Shown here one piece after another: positions 34,129 through 43,336 of a DNA stretch of 64,000 bases (the first letter of the stretch is position 1; every line of letters begins with the position of its first letter). The notes under the pieces are model-generated. The model ran no database searches and had not been told where the DNA came from. It saw only the letters and a list, made by a program, of their open reading frames with translations. Where the stretch lies: positions 1 through 64,000 of the forward strand of contig DIYF01000124.1 of NCBI GenBank assembly GCA_002427745.1. Reading direction: 5' to 3'. The position numbers and the translations under genes were made by a program. Origin of the DNA: Roseivirga sp. UBA6061 (GTDB lineage Bacteria > Bacteroidota > Bacteroidia > Cytophagales > Cyclobacteriaceae).

Positions 34129-35979
34129 ATGAATTACCTATCTGTAGAAAATCTTTCCCGGACCTTTGGAGACCGTACCATTCTGGACAATATCTCCTTT
34201 GGCCTTACTCAGGGGCAAAAAGTAGCCCTGGTGGGCGTCAATGGCTCCGGCAAGTCTACCCTGCTGAAAATACTGACCGGCATTGCCAAACCTGATACCG
34301 GTGAGGTGGTGTTTCGCAACGATATTGTAGTACGACACCTTTTGCAAAATCCGGAGTTTGAAACAGGCCAGACCATACTGGATGCTGTATATGATGCGGA
34401 TGATCCGGCCCACAAGCTGTTGCTGGACTATGAAAAGGCACTGCTAAGCGGAAGCGATAAGCTCACCGAGCTGATTGAAAAGATAGATACAGCCGGTGCC
34501 TGGGACCTGGAAAGTCAGGCCAAACAAATACTGGGCAAGCTGGGACTTCATGAGCTGAACCAGGAGGTGACCAACCTCTCCGGAGGACAGCAAAAACGCA
34601 TTGCCCTGGCAAGGGTATTGATTCAAAAACCAGACCTCCTTATTCTGGATGAGCCTACCAACCACCTGGATATAGAAACCATAGAGTGGCTGGAGAGCTA
34701 CCTGAGCCTTGCCAACATGGCCCTGATACTGGTGACGCATGACCGCTATTTTCTGGAGAAGGTCACCAATGAGATCATTGAACTGGACCAGGGTCATTTA
34801 CATCACTACAAAGGTGACTACGGTTTCTTTCTGGAGAAAAAGGCCGAAAGACATGAAGCTGAAGCCAGCTCTATCGACAAGGCCAAAAACCTTTACAGAA
34901 AGGAACTGGACTGGATCAGACGACAGCCTAAGGCAAGAGGCACTAAGGCCAAATACCGGGTAGACGCCTTCAACGATACCAAGGCAAAAGCCTTTAGCGG
35001 TCAGACTACGCAGGACCTTACGCTGAAAGCTCAGGCTTCCCGACAAGGAAAGAAAGTGCTGGAGATTGAAGGGCTGGGTCATGGTTTTGGAGAAAAACCC
35101 TTGTTCTCAGGTTTTGACTATGTCTTCCCCAGAAAAGACCGGGTGGGGATTGTAGGTGCCAACGGTACCGGCAAAACGACCTTTATCCGCGCCTTGCTGG
35201 GAGAATTTGCCCCCAACGAAGGAGAGGTGATCAAAGGACAGACCACAAAGTTTGGCTATTACCGTCAAACGGAGCTGGGTTTTGACGATGATCAGACCAT
35301 CATAGAATTTGCCAAGGCCATTGCCGAAGTAGTGGAAGTGGGCAAGGGCAAAACCATTCCTGTTTCGCAATTCCTCACGCGCTTTCTCTTTCCACCCGAT
35401 GTACAGTACAAGCCTATCGGTAAGCTGAGCGGAGGCGAAAAGAGACGTTTGCAACTACTGCAAATCCTGATTCAAAGCCCGAACTTCCTGGTGCTGGATG
35501 AGCCTACCAACGACCTGGATCTGATTACGCTGAATACCCTGGAAGCCTACCTGGAATCTTTCGAAGGCTGCCTGATGCTGGTGTCTCACGACCGGTACTT
35601 TATGGATAAGCTGGTAGATCATCTCTTTGTTTTTGATGGCAGTGGAACGATCAGTGACTTTCCCGGCAACTATACGGACTATCGCCAAAAGCAAAGCGAG
35701 AAAAAAGCGACAGCTCCTAAATCCGGGGAGAGCAAAAAAACCGTAGCTAAGGAACAAAAAGAGAAGAAAAAGCTTTCTTTTAACGAGAAGCGCGAGTTTG
35801 AGCAGCTGGAAGCCGACATCCCTAAACTGGAAGAGGAAAAAGCCACACTCATTGAACAGCTAAACAGTGGTGAGGGCGGTCATGAAGAGCTCATGGAGCT
35901 ATCTGCTAAAATAGAAAAGCTCACAGATGAGCTGGATGAAAAGGAGATGCGGTGGCTTGAACTCTCTGAGTATCTTTAG
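34129..35979 (+). CDS. uup: ABC-F family ATPase, Uup type
   Basis: A 616-residue soluble protein with two ATPase domains and no membrane segment. Each half shows Walker A (GVNGSGKST, about 36-44, and GANGTGKTT), the LSGGQ-type signature (LSGGQQKR, LSGGEKRR) and Walker B (LILDEPTNHLD, LVLDEPTNDLD). The linker RRQPKARGTKAKYRVDAF and the charged C-terminal coiled coil (about 535-616) are the Uup pattern. ABC-F proteins act on the ribosome; Uup also affects DNA repair and transposon excision. The gene stands alone with its own terminator upstream. Confidence 0.88.
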   Translation: MNYLSVENLSRTFGDRTILDNISFGLTQGQKVALVGVNGSGKSTLLKILTGIAKPDTGEVVFRNDIVVRHLLQNPEFETGQTILDAVYDADDPAHKLLLDYEKALLSGSDKLTELIEKIDTAGAWDLESQAKQILGKLGLHELNQEVTNLSGGQQKRIALARVLIQKPDLLILDEPTNHLDIETIEWLESYLSLANMALILVTHDRYFLEKVTNEIIELDQGHLHHYKGDYGFFLEKKAERHEAEASSIDKAKNLYRKELDWIRRQPKARGTKAKYRVDAFNDTKAKAFSGQTTQDLTLKAQASRQGKKVLEIEGLGHGFGEKPLFSGFDYVFPRKDRVGIVGANGTGKTTFIRALLGEFAPNEGEVIKGQTTKFGYYRQTELGFDDDQTIIEFAKAIAEVVEVGKGKTIPVSQFLTRFLFPPDVQYKPIGKLSGGEKRRLQLLQILIQSPNFLVLDEPTNDLDLITLNTLEAYLESFEGCLMLVSHDRYFMDKLVDHLFVFDGSGTISDFPGNYTDYRQKQSEKKATAPKSGESKKTVAKEQKEKKKLSFNEKREFEQLEADIPKLEEEKATLIEQLNSGEGGHEELMELSAKIEKLTDELDEKEMRWLELSEYL

Positions 35980-36046
35980 TCACCAAAGTATCGGGAGCAG
36001 ACACTCATATTGCGCCTCAAATAAAGGAAGCGAAGAATCGTAGCGT

Positions 36047-36973
36047 ATGGCAGCAATCGAATTAGTCAGTGATGATATATCTATAGAGTCAAAACCAGGT
36101 CAGACCATTCTGGATGCTGCTCTGGACAACGGAATTAATCACGTTCATGCCTGTGGAGGTCATGCCTTCTGCTCTACCTGCCGGGTGCGGATAGAAGAAG
36201 GACAGGAGAATCTGAATGAGAAAAATGAGGCAGAGATGAAGCTTGCCGATAAGCTCGGGCTCCCTCCTGAAATACGTCTGGCATGCCAAACTACCCCAAC
36301 CGGCAAAGTGACTGCCAGAAGACTGGTACTCGACCAGGTTGATGCAGACGTGATCATGCAATACGGAGGCGCCAATGAGCCACGCAGCCTGGGAGTGGAA
36401 AAAGAAGCCTCGGTACTCTTTGTAGATATAGCTGACTATACGGCCTTTACCGAGCAAACCCCGGCCTATGATGTAGTACATGTGCTCAACCGCTACTTCT
36501 TTATAGCAGGCAACATCATCAAAAAGTACAATGGTCGCATCATCGACTATTATGGCGATGGCTTTCTGGCCATTTTCGGTCTTGATGATAACCCCAACCA
36601 CGCGGGAGACCTGATCAAAGCCGGCTTTGCCCTGCAGGATGCCATTGATGAATTTGACAGAGATATCCACTCACTGGTAGACCGGGATTTTAAAATCAGA
36701 CTGGGGGCTCATACAGGCCATATCATCTGGGGTACCATTGGCATCAAAGGTATGGAGAAGGAAGCCGCGATTGGCGATACCGTCAATTTTGCCAGCCGTA
36801 TAGAACAAGCCAACAAAGGGCTGAATACTAAATTCCTGATCTCAGAAGCTCTGTTCAAAAAGTTTAAACGATGGTGTACCGTCAGTGGCTCCTACGAAAT
36901 CAAGGCCAAAGGTAAAGAGGGCACTCACAAGGTATATGCCCTGGACCGGATGCTGGCTCCGGTACCGGATTAG
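36047..36973 (+). CDS. 2Fe-2S ferredoxin domain fused to a class III nucleotide cyclase
   Basis: The 308-residue protein has an N-terminal ferredoxin domain (about 1-95) with Cys36, Cys42, Cys45 and Cys80 in the plant-type C-x5-C-x2-C-x34-C pattern, then a class III cyclase catalytic domain (about 118-300). The two metal-binding aspartates are Asp127 (FVDIADYTAF) and Asp171 (YYGDGFLAIF); IGDTVNFASRIE is conserved. The usual substrate-specifying lysine is replaced by Asp167, and the second position is Ala, so ATP or GTP preference is uncertain. The layout suggests cyclase activity tuned by redox state. It is a single gene with no effector next to it. Confidence 0.85.
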   Translation: MAAIELVSDDISIESKPGQTILDAALDNGINHVHACGGHAFCSTCRVRIEEGQENLNEKNEAEMKLADKLGLPPEIRLACQTTPTGKVTARRLVLDQVDADVIMQYGGANEPRSLGVEKEASVLFVDIADYTAFTEQTPAYDVVHVLNRYFFIAGNIIKKYNGRIIDYYGDGFLAIFGLDDNPNHAGDLIKAGFALQDAIDEFDRDIHSLVDRDFKIRLGAHTGHIIWGTIGIKGMEKEAAIGDTVNFASRIEQANKGLNTKFLISEALFKKFKRWCTVSGSYEIKAKGKEGTHKVYALDRMLAPVPD

Positions 36974-37107
36974 TGCAGCATTAGGTTCATACAAGCTGGA
37001 ATAAAGGGTTTCAGGCCATCAAAGAGTTGTTTCGCCCCATAAATTGAGGTTTATCACATCTCAGCTACAGATGTAACTAAAAACCTCGTTTTTACGTGAA
37101 TATATGT

Positions 37108-37326
37108 ATGGGCACTACCTTTTGGACCGTAATGATTTCACTGTTGGTGGTAGCGCATGCCTTTCTGTTTATAGACTATTACCGAACCCGGAGAACACGC
37201 CTCAGCAAGCAGCAAATTCCCCTGATCAGTGCTTTGCTCATAGGCCCGCTCTTTTATTTTATACTGACCAATCATCAGCTCAAAGAGAGAAAAACCTTTA
37301 TGAAAGGAAAGCGGAGGTTCTCCTGA
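37108..37326 (+). CDS. Small single-membrane-helix protein
   Basis: A frame open from GTG 37096; the ATG at 37108 gives a 72-residue protein with one clear membrane helix (about 3-20, TVMISLLVVAHAFLFI) and a second hydrophobic stretch near residue 45 (LISALLIGPLFYFIL), followed by a basic tail (ERKTFMKGKRRFS). No family is recognised. It ends 12 bases before the esterase gene on the same strand, so the two may be cotranscribed. Confidence 0.5.
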   Translation: MGTTFWTVMISLLVVAHAFLFIDYYRTRRTRLSKQQIPLISALLIGPLFYFILTNHQLKERKTFMKGKRRFS

Positions 37327-37338
37327 AAACCTCACAAC

Positions 37339-38169
37339 ATGACATCGCGATTTTTTAAGCAACTCCTCTATGGCAGTATCCTGGCCTTAGTCCTTCCCGC
37401 ATGGCATCTCAGTGCCCAGAACCGTGCCGTACAGCTGGCCAATACACAGCAATTCACTTTACACTCAGATGCCATCAATGACGACTTCGAAATCATGGTG
37501 GGTCTGCCCTTTGGCTATGGTCGGTCAGACACCCGCTATAAGGTACTCTATGTGCTGGATGCCAATGTCACCTTTGGTATGGTGCATGATATTCAGACCT
37601 TGCTTTCCTTTGAGCCCGAAAATCCACCCATGATCGTGGTAGGTATTGGCTATAAAGACTTCACCAACTGGATACAAAAGAGAGCCCGAGACTATATGGG
37701 ACACGAGGTAAGTACAGCCCCCGGTTCCGGAGGAGCAGGTAAATTCCTGCAGTTTCTGGAAAAGCAGCTTATTCCACATATAGATAAAACATACCACACT
37801 ACAGACAGCCGACTGCTATACGGCCACTCAACAGCTGCACTCTTTGGCCTGTATACCATTTTTCAAACACCTGATTTATTCGAAGGCTATATCATTACCA
37901 GTCCCTCAGTAGATGAGGATGATGATTTTTCCGTGCGCAGGATGACCCTGACCTCCAGTACTCCTTCCCACCCCATTAAGGTTTATACCTCTTATGGCAG
38001 TCGGGAAAAAACCTCATTCAAGACAGCCTACCAACGGTTTCTGGAGAGGTTTAAAAGCTGGGAGAAGCGTGGCATACAGATCAAATCGGAAGAAATTGAA
38101 GCGTCTCATATGAGCTCTATGGCTCCGGCATTTATCAGAGGTCTGCAGTACCTTAACAGAACCCAGTAG
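37339..38169 (+). CDS. Exported esterase (esterase D-like alpha/beta hydrolase)
   Basis: A 276-residue hydrolase with a signal peptide (hydrophobic 9-25, ending SAQ). The alpha/beta fold has the nucleophile in GHSTAALFG (about residue 156), the segment YKVLYVLDANVTFGM, and His264 region (SHMSSM) where the catalytic histidine is expected. It fits the PF00756-type esterases, which in Bacteroidota include enterochelin esterase-like proteins. The exact substrate is unknown. It lies upstream of a 0.76-kb gene-free repeat region. Confidence 0.75.
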   Translation: MTSRFFKQLLYGSILALVLPAWHLSAQNRAVQLANTQQFTLHSDAINDDFEIMVGLPFGYGRSDTRYKVLYVLDANVTFGMVHDIQTLLSFEPENPPMIVVGIGYKDFTNWIQKRARDYMGHEVSTAPGSGGAGKFLQFLEKQLIPHIDKTYHTTDSRLLYGHSTAALFGLYTIFQTPDLFEGYIITSPSVDEDDDFSVRRMTLTSSTPSHPIKVYTSYGSREKTSFKTAYQRFLERFKSWEKRGIQIKSEEIEASHMSSMAPAFIRGLQYLNRTQ

Positions 38170-38228
38170 CCCCCCTGCTTCATGCGAGATATTTCGCACA
38201 TTCGATAAATATTGAATCGGAGGGGTAG

Positions 38229-38280
38229 TTGGTGGTTATTGGTCAATGGTCATTAGTCAATAGTCAATAGTCATTGGTCA
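38229..38280. repeat. Short tandem repeats of GTCAATAG type
   Basis: About six degenerate copies of TCA(A/T)T(A/G)G(T/A) occur head to tail. They precede the longer repeat pair described next and recur as a short copy at 38510-38521. No coding function. Confidence 0.7.
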
Positions 38281-38300
38281 ACTCTATCTAGGGATATACA

Positions 38301-38747
38301 GTCAGCAGTCAATAGCGGGATAAACATTCGTCCGACCACTATCAGTGGTCAGACGAATCACCACCTCAATCAGTCGCTCGCATGCTACGAGTGACCTGGA
38401 TACGCCCATCCCATTAGCACTACATGCACAAACTGAAGCTTCAGCACAAGGCTGGGTCGGATGGGAAATCTAAGACCCGAAACCGTCTGACCTTCGGTCT
38501 GACGGGAATTGGTCAATAGTCAGCAGTCAATAGCGGGATGAACATTCGTCCGACCACTATCAGTGGTCAGACGAATGCACCAGTCGCTCGCATTCGATCA
38601 GTCGCTTGCATGCTGCGAGTGACCAGAACCCATCTCTGGATACGCCCAAGCCATTAGCACTGCATGCACAAACTGAAGCTTCAGCACAAGGCCGGGTCGG
38701 ATGGGAAATCTAAGACCTGAAACCGTCTGACCCTCGGTCTGACGGGA
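38301..38747. repeat. Two tandem copies of a ~210-230-bp hairpin-rich repeat
   Basis: Unit A starts at 38301 and unit B at 38519, a period of 218 bases; B runs to about 38747 and differs by an insertion of about 25-30 bases plus scattered changes. Each unit holds a dyad: ATTCGTCCGACCACT and AGTGGTCAGACGAAT pair around ATC with one mismatch; further palindromic bits are CTGAAGCTTCAG and the CCGTCTGACC / GGTCTGACGG pair. A degenerate third fragment, ending in a T run, lies at 38759-38790. The whole gene-free stretch 38170-38932 thus looks like a small structured repeat array, with nothing encoding a protein. The T-rich end may terminate transcripts from the esterase gene. Confidence 0.75.
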
Positions 38748-38932
38748 TGTAGTAAACCATCCGACCTTCGATCTGACGGGGTGTTTTTTAATTACCCCAC
38801 TAAATATATAGAGAAAACAGACAACCTTTCTAAATTAAACCCGTGAGCCATTCTATACTCTTCTGATGACGAGTAGCTGACCTTTTTAGAAATAGACGTG
38901 AACTCTTTAAACCCATAGAGAATTAACCCGTT

Positions 38933-39769
38933 ATGGATCGCGATTTCATCAACTCGCTGTATATACGACAGCAGGCCTGCCCCAATTGCCCCTCCCCCTA
39001 TGCAGTGGTCAATTGGTTCAATGAACTACTCGGTACGCTCTTCCCTGATTTTGCCAAGCAGCAATTCAGCTCGCATAAGGAATTTGAGCTGCATTTTGAG
39101 AAGCTGAGACTGCAGCTGGAGCAAATACTATCCCGCAATCCGCTAAAATCAGAAAGGGAATCGAGTGAAATAGCAGAGAGCTTTTTTGAGCAGTTGCCCC
39201 TCACCCATCAAAAGCTGGAGCAAGACATTACGGCTTTGTTTGAGGGTGACCCAGCTGCCAAAAGCAGAACGGAGGTTATCCGCACCTATCCGGGCTTTGT
39301 GGCTATTGCCGCTCATCGTATTGCTCATGAGCTGGATGCAATGGGAGTTCAGCTTATCCCCCGCATGATTTCAGAGTATGCTCATGGTAAAACAGGCATA
39401 GACATTCACCCGGCAGCTACCATTGGCAACTTCTTCTGCATTGACCATGGCACAGGAGTTGTCATAGGAGAAACTACTGTGATAGGCGACCATGTGAAAA
39501 TCTATCAGGGGGTTACTCTGGGAGCCCTGAGTGTAGATAAAAAGGATGCCAAGACCAAACGTCATCCCACCATTGGCGATAATGCAGTGATCTATGCGGG
39601 TGCTACCATTTTAGGTGGCAAAACGCATATTGGTCACGACTCGGTAGTGGGCGGCAATGTATGGCTGACCCGCAGCATTCCCCCTTTCTCCAAGGTATAC
39701 TACCAGGCCAGTATGAACGGGGCTGATGGCAGTACCGATACCATTGTATTTAAAGGAGAAATGGCATAG
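38933..39769 (+). CDS. cysE: Serine O-acetyltransferase
   Basis: Transfers acetyl from acetyl-CoA to L-serine, giving O-acetylserine for cysteine synthesis. The 278-residue protein has an N-terminal helical part (about 1-135) and a C-terminal left-handed beta helix with hexapeptide repeats (IGNFFCIDHGTGVVIGETTVIG). The catalytic Asp-His pair is in the IDHGTG and KRHPTIGDNAV regions. The cysteine synthase gene follows 42 bases later on the same strand, an expected pair. Confidence 0.92.
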   Translation: MDRDFINSLYIRQQACPNCPSPYAVVNWFNELLGTLFPDFAKQQFSSHKEFELHFEKLRLQLEQILSRNPLKSERESSEIAESFFEQLPLTHQKLEQDITALFEGDPAAKSRTEVIRTYPGFVAIAAHRIAHELDAMGVQLIPRMISEYAHGKTGIDIHPAATIGNFFCIDHGTGVVIGETTVIGDHVKIYQGVTLGALSVDKKDAKTKRHPTIGDNAVIYAGATILGGKTHIGHDSVVGGNVWLTRSIPPFSKVYYQASMNGADGSTDTIVFKGEMA

Positions 39770-39811
39770 TCCCGTCAGTTAATAAATCAGGTCACAGGCG
39801 AAACCGGTAAT

Positions 39812-40690
39812 ATGAAATTAGAAGACTTAATTGGCAATACCCCTTTGGTAGAGTGGCAACACATTCCCACCAATCCCAAGGTAAAAATCTACGGAAAGCT
39901 GGAAGGTAACAACCCCGGAGGATCAGTAAAAGACCGGGCGGCCTACGGTATGATCAAAGGAGCGCTGGACCGGGGAGATATAAAACCGGGAGATAAGCTC
40001 GTGGAAGCTACCAGCGGTAACACAGGTATTGCCCTGGCTATGATTGCCCAGATTATGGGGCTGGACATGACCCTTATCATGCCCGATAACTCTACCCGCG
40101 AACGCGTGCTGTCCATGGAAGCCTATGGGGCGAAAGTAATCCTTACTCCCGCCAAACAAACGATAGAGTACTCCCGTATACTAGCCGATGAAATGGCCGC
40201 CAATGAAGGCTACCACCTGCTCAATCAGTTTGGCAATGCCGATAACTACGGACAGCACTATCGCTCCACCGGCCCGGAGATATGGAAGGATACCCGGGGT
40301 AAGGTCACACACTTTGTCTCTGCTATGGGTACTACCGGTACCATCATGGGAGTCAGCCGCTACCTGAAGGAACAAAACCCTGATATACAAATCATTGGCA
40401 CCCAGCCTACGGATGGCAGCAGCATTCCGGGCATTCGCAGATGGAGTCCGGAGTTCTTACCCAAAATCTTCGAGCCGGAGCGTGTAGATCGGGTAATGGA
40501 TGTGAGCCAGGAAGAAGCCACTGATATGACCCGTAGAATGGCCAAAGAAGAAGGCGTGCTGGCCGGTATGAGCTCAGGCGGTGCCCTGACAGCCGCTATG
40601 AAACTGGCCTCAGAAATAGAGGAAGGCGTTATTGTTCACATCGTTTGTGATCGTGGAGACAGATACCTCAGCAGTGATTTATTCGGATGA
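39812..40690 (+). CDS. cysM: Cysteine synthase B
   Basis: A PLP-dependent enzyme that makes cysteine from O-acetylserine and sulfide or thiosulfate. The 292-residue length is that of CysM, shorter than CysK. The lysine that binds PLP is Lys40 in GGSVKDR, and the phosphate-binding loop is SGNTG at 68-72. The PTDGSSIPGIRRW segment and the C-terminus ending ...DRYLSSDLFG fit the CysM branch, but CysK-like activity is not excluded. It lies 42 bases downstream of cysE and the pair forms a short operon. Confidence 0.88.
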   Translation: MKLEDLIGNTPLVEWQHIPTNPKVKIYGKLEGNNPGGSVKDRAAYGMIKGALDRGDIKPGDKLVEATSGNTGIALAMIAQIMGLDMTLIMPDNSTRERVLSMEAYGAKVILTPAKQTIEYSRILADEMAANEGYHLLNQFGNADNYGQHYRSTGPEIWKDTRGKVTHFVSAMGTTGTIMGVSRYLKEQNPDIQIIGTQPTDGSSIPGIRRWSPEFLPKIFEPERVDRVMDVSQEEATDMTRRMAKEEGVLAGMSSGGALTAAMKLASEIEEGVIVHIVCDRGDRYLSSDLFG

Positions 40691-40933
40691 GTTGGCGATA
40701 CGTCCGTTGATAGACTCCAGGCCTGCTGACCTGATGACAAAAGCCCATCCCTGACAAATACCTTAGCAGGCAATCTCTCTGCCAGGGCAACTCGCCATCA
40801 CAGTTCTTTTCAGACAAAATCCTGTTTCCGGAACCAGTAACACCATTTCTTTCAAATACCTCGATTTTAGGACTATTTGGTTAAAAATTGTTTTATATTA
40901 AACGATTATACGACCAGAAACACTACTACTAAT

Positions 40934-41596
40934 ATGAAGAGAGTATTTATCAACCTTCTGTTTGTCATGGCTTTGGCCATTGGCCTTTCCTGTGGAGATG
41001 ATGATCCCACGGGGCCATCGACAGACACTGCAACCTATGAAGGTACCGCCAATATCAATCCCAACAATTTTCCCGCAGGCATTGGCCTGGACCTTAGTGC
41101 CGGTGATACGGGACGTGTCGTCCAATTGGATGAGGTAACCGCCCTGGAATGGGATATCAACGTGATCACCTACCGCACGGCCGAAGGTGGCAGACCGGGA
41201 GTAATTCTCTTTGGAGATAGCCGTAATTCGGCTGCAGCCGTGCAGGCTGTCAATGTCAGCGATGGCCTGGGTATTGCTTCTGGCGGTGCGGGATTTAACG
41301 CATTCGCCAATGTAACCCAGGCTATGCAACAGGCACTGTCAGCTGACGATGAATTTCTCTTTGACCCGGTACTTGATGTGGATCAGAATGGCCGTGCTGA
41401 TATTAACATTCTGAGAGCAGCCTACCAGGACCTGGTCATCGGAGAACGTATTGTGAACCTGGCAGAAGCGGACCAACCCGTCTATCTGGTAAAAGACCGC
41501 TCAGGCAACCTCTACAAATTCCAGATGGTATCCAGAGCACAGGGAGGCGCTACTACCCTGAGATGGGCCCGGTTTGCTGATGGTTCCATTGAATAG
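40934..41596 (+). CDS. Lipoprotein of unknown function
   Basis: The frame is open from 40877, but the ATG at 40934 gives a lipoprotein signal with Cys20 in the lipobox (AIGLSC). The mature 200 residues begin with an acidic GDDDPTGPS stretch and hold a mainly beta domain with FPAGIGLDLSAGDTGRVVQLDEVTALEWDI and a C-terminal GATTLRWARFADGSIE. No known family is visible. The sequence resembles Bacteroidota surface lipoproteins in the acidic stretch after the cysteine, a likely export tag to the surface. It is followed by a terminator. Confidence 0.7.
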   Translation: MKRVFINLLFVMALAIGLSCGDDDPTGPSTDTATYEGTANINPNNFPAGIGLDLSAGDTGRVVQLDEVTALEWDINVITYRTAEGGRPGVILFGDSRNSAAAVQAVNVSDGLGIASGGAGFNAFANVTQAMQQALSADDEFLFDPVLDVDQNGRADINILRAAYQDLVIGERIVNLAEADQPVYLVKDRSGNLYKFQMVSRAQGGATTLRWARFADGSIE

Positions 41597-41656
41597 TCGG
41601 AATAACCCCGGCATCGCACCCTGACGCTGGAAAAATCAGAGCTTAAAGACATGGAA

Positions 41657-41682
41657 GGCCGGTTAAAACCGGCTTTTTCTTT
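41657..41682 (+). terminator. Rho-independent terminator after the lipoprotein gene
   Basis: GCCGGTT (41658-41664) and AACCGGC (41667-41673) pair tightly and are followed by TTTTTCTTTT. The rest of the 302-base gap before 41899 holds nothing else I can identify. Confidence 0.85.
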
Positions 41683-41898
41683 TGTGGTGCTGTACTGTCG
41701 GAATGATCTGAGACATGGATAGCTTCTGTGAAAACCACACACCACTATCGATATGTTGTGCCGGGAAGGCTCTCAGTATTAAATGAATTCAGTATGGCGG
41801 ACAGAACCTTTGCCCCTTTTGAATTGTGACACTGAAGGTTTTCTTATAGTATTGATACTCATATAACCGGCATAGCTAAGAGTAAGCACTAAAAGTCA

Positions 41899-42504
41899 AT
41901 GAATTCGTACAGACACGCTGAACTATCAGCCTCAAGAAGGGGTGGAAAACCAGAGGATTATTATCAAATCCACTCTTTTATGGACTCGACCAAAGAGCTA
42001 TGCAGCGATAACCGACATCGTATTCTGCACAATTTATGGGGAATACGCAGAGTCTTAGTCCCCATCTTCGGACCTACCCTGATCAATAGCGATGGTAAAA
42101 CTGTCAACATCAAAGACCTCTGTGAACAGGACCATATTCTACCTGATTATTCAAATCGTTTTATACCTACCCTTTCTGATTTTGCTTATGAAATCGAAGA
42201 CCTGACCGAGCAGGAAACCCAATTGATAAATGAACTACATAAGAAGTTCAGCTTCTCTCCTGAAGAAACAGAACTGCTCCTTTCTCCATTAACCATTCAT
42301 GGCAGTGTCAAGGCTCTTTTGATAACTCATAACAGCTGGTTTATCAATCACATTATGCCGAGGATATTCAAAACAAGGCCATGCATCACTGAATTTGTTA
42401 TTTCGCCTGATCTGCTGTTCCAGAAGATGAAATTTTCAAACTGGATGAACGGAGGAATGAATTCAACCCCGCAATCCTGTAATAAAATAGAAGACCTGAT
42501 ATGA
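41899..42504 (+). CDS. DUF6915-like protein
   Basis: A 201-residue protein with the N-terminal pattern of DUF6915 (HAELSASRRGGKPEDYYQIHSFMDSTKEL, then the HRILHNLWGIRRVL segment, the FGPTLINSDGKTVNIKDLCEQ part and the IPTLSDF stretch). The function of this family is unknown to me. Residues 120-201 are not covered by the pattern. It has no signal or membrane segment. It overlaps the next gene by 4 bases (ATGA), so the two form an operon. The family match is from memory and should be verified. Confidence 0.55.
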   Translation: MNSYRHAELSASRRGGKPEDYYQIHSFMDSTKELCSDNRHRILHNLWGIRRVLVPIFGPTLINSDGKTVNIKDLCEQDHILPDYSNRFIPTLSDFAYEIEDLTEQETQLINELHKKFSFSPEETELLLSPLTIHGSVKALLITHNSWFINHIMPRIFKTRPCITEFVISPDLLFQKMKFSNWMNGGMNSTPQSCNKIEDLI

Positions 42505-43325
42505 AAAAGTATGGCATCCGACCTGTAGGCTGGGTCTTTGACGATGACTGGTACAATTACGATGGTGAATACGAGATTGAGGAATTATTCTCAACCAGAG
42601 AGGAGGCAGAAAAAAGAATTGATGAGCACAACCAGAAAATACTGCTGAGCGGCTGGGTCTTTACAAGTCGTTCTTTTCAATTGACCTACAGTCAGGCTGA
42701 GCCTGATTTCGTCTTTGTAGGTAAAAGTGAACTGGGCAAAAAGCTGGCTGAAATCCTGGAGATAGAGGAAGAGCGGGTTTATAACCCCAAATCGGGTTTC
42801 ACCAGAGAAATGACCGACACTTATGTTAAACAGCTATCACCAAAACAGATTACCTCAGCTTTGACTGAGCTGGGCTTATCTTTCTATAAACTGGTGTCTT
42901 TTGAATCGGAAACTCAGGCCTTTTACTATCACTTCAGACGAAACAAGAAACTCTGGCTAAAGCACTTTGACGAGACTTATCATTACACAGAAGATGATTA
43001 TTTAAGCTTTAGGGATGACAGACCCATGGAAGGCAACCGGATAGCTCTTACCAAAAAGGAATGCTACTACTTCGCTGTAAATGATCCATATGACCCTATA
43101 TCCCGACAGCTGGCCACCTTTGATTTGCTGACCGGAAGCCTGGAAGAATTAAGTGATACACCCGACCTGCTGAAGTCAGTCATTTCCAATGCCGAACACA
43201 TTCATTACAATGCTGATAAAAGACTAATCGAGTTTGACCATAAAGTATCTCATGAGAGTTTAATGGCGTTAGATCAGGTTTTAAAAGAACCATTGATTAT
43301 CCTGGAGAAGATCAAGCTCGAATAG
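42501..43325 (+). CDS. Unrecognised 274-residue cytoplasmic protein
   Basis: No signal or membrane segment. It begins KKYGIRPVGWVFDDDWYNYDGEYE and is rich in aromatic and acidic residues; the middle part has a helix-rich region (GKSELGKKLAEILEIEEER) and the C-terminus reads MALDQVLKEPLIILEKIKLE. No catalytic motif is seen. Its start overlaps the DUF6915-like gene by ATGA, so the two are coregulated. Two-gene operons of unknown soluble proteins like this sometimes encode toxin immunity or stress functions, but nothing here shows that. Confidence 0.5.
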   Translation: MKKYGIRPVGWVFDDDWYNYDGEYEIEELFSTREEAEKRIDEHNQKILLSGWVFTSRSFQLTYSQAEPDFVFVGKSELGKKLAEILEIEEERVYNPKSGFTREMTDTYVKQLSPKQITSALTELGLSFYKLVSFESETQAFYYHFRRNKKLWLKHFDETYHYTEDDYLSFRDDRPMEGNRIALTKKECYYFAVNDPYDPISRQLATFDLLTGSLEELSDTPDLLKSVISNAEHIHYNADKRLIEFDHKVSHESLMALDQVLKEPLIILEKIKLE

Positions 43326-43336
43326 GCCTGTTTCCA

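Noticed and set aside
38301..38747. Repeat pair considered as a CRISPR array
   Set aside because: Only two long units of 210-230 bp that differ by insertion; no short identical repeats with unique spacers and no cas genes.
41899..43325. Toxin-antitoxin pair
   Set aside because: Both products are larger than usual and neither has a recognised toxin or antitoxin motif.
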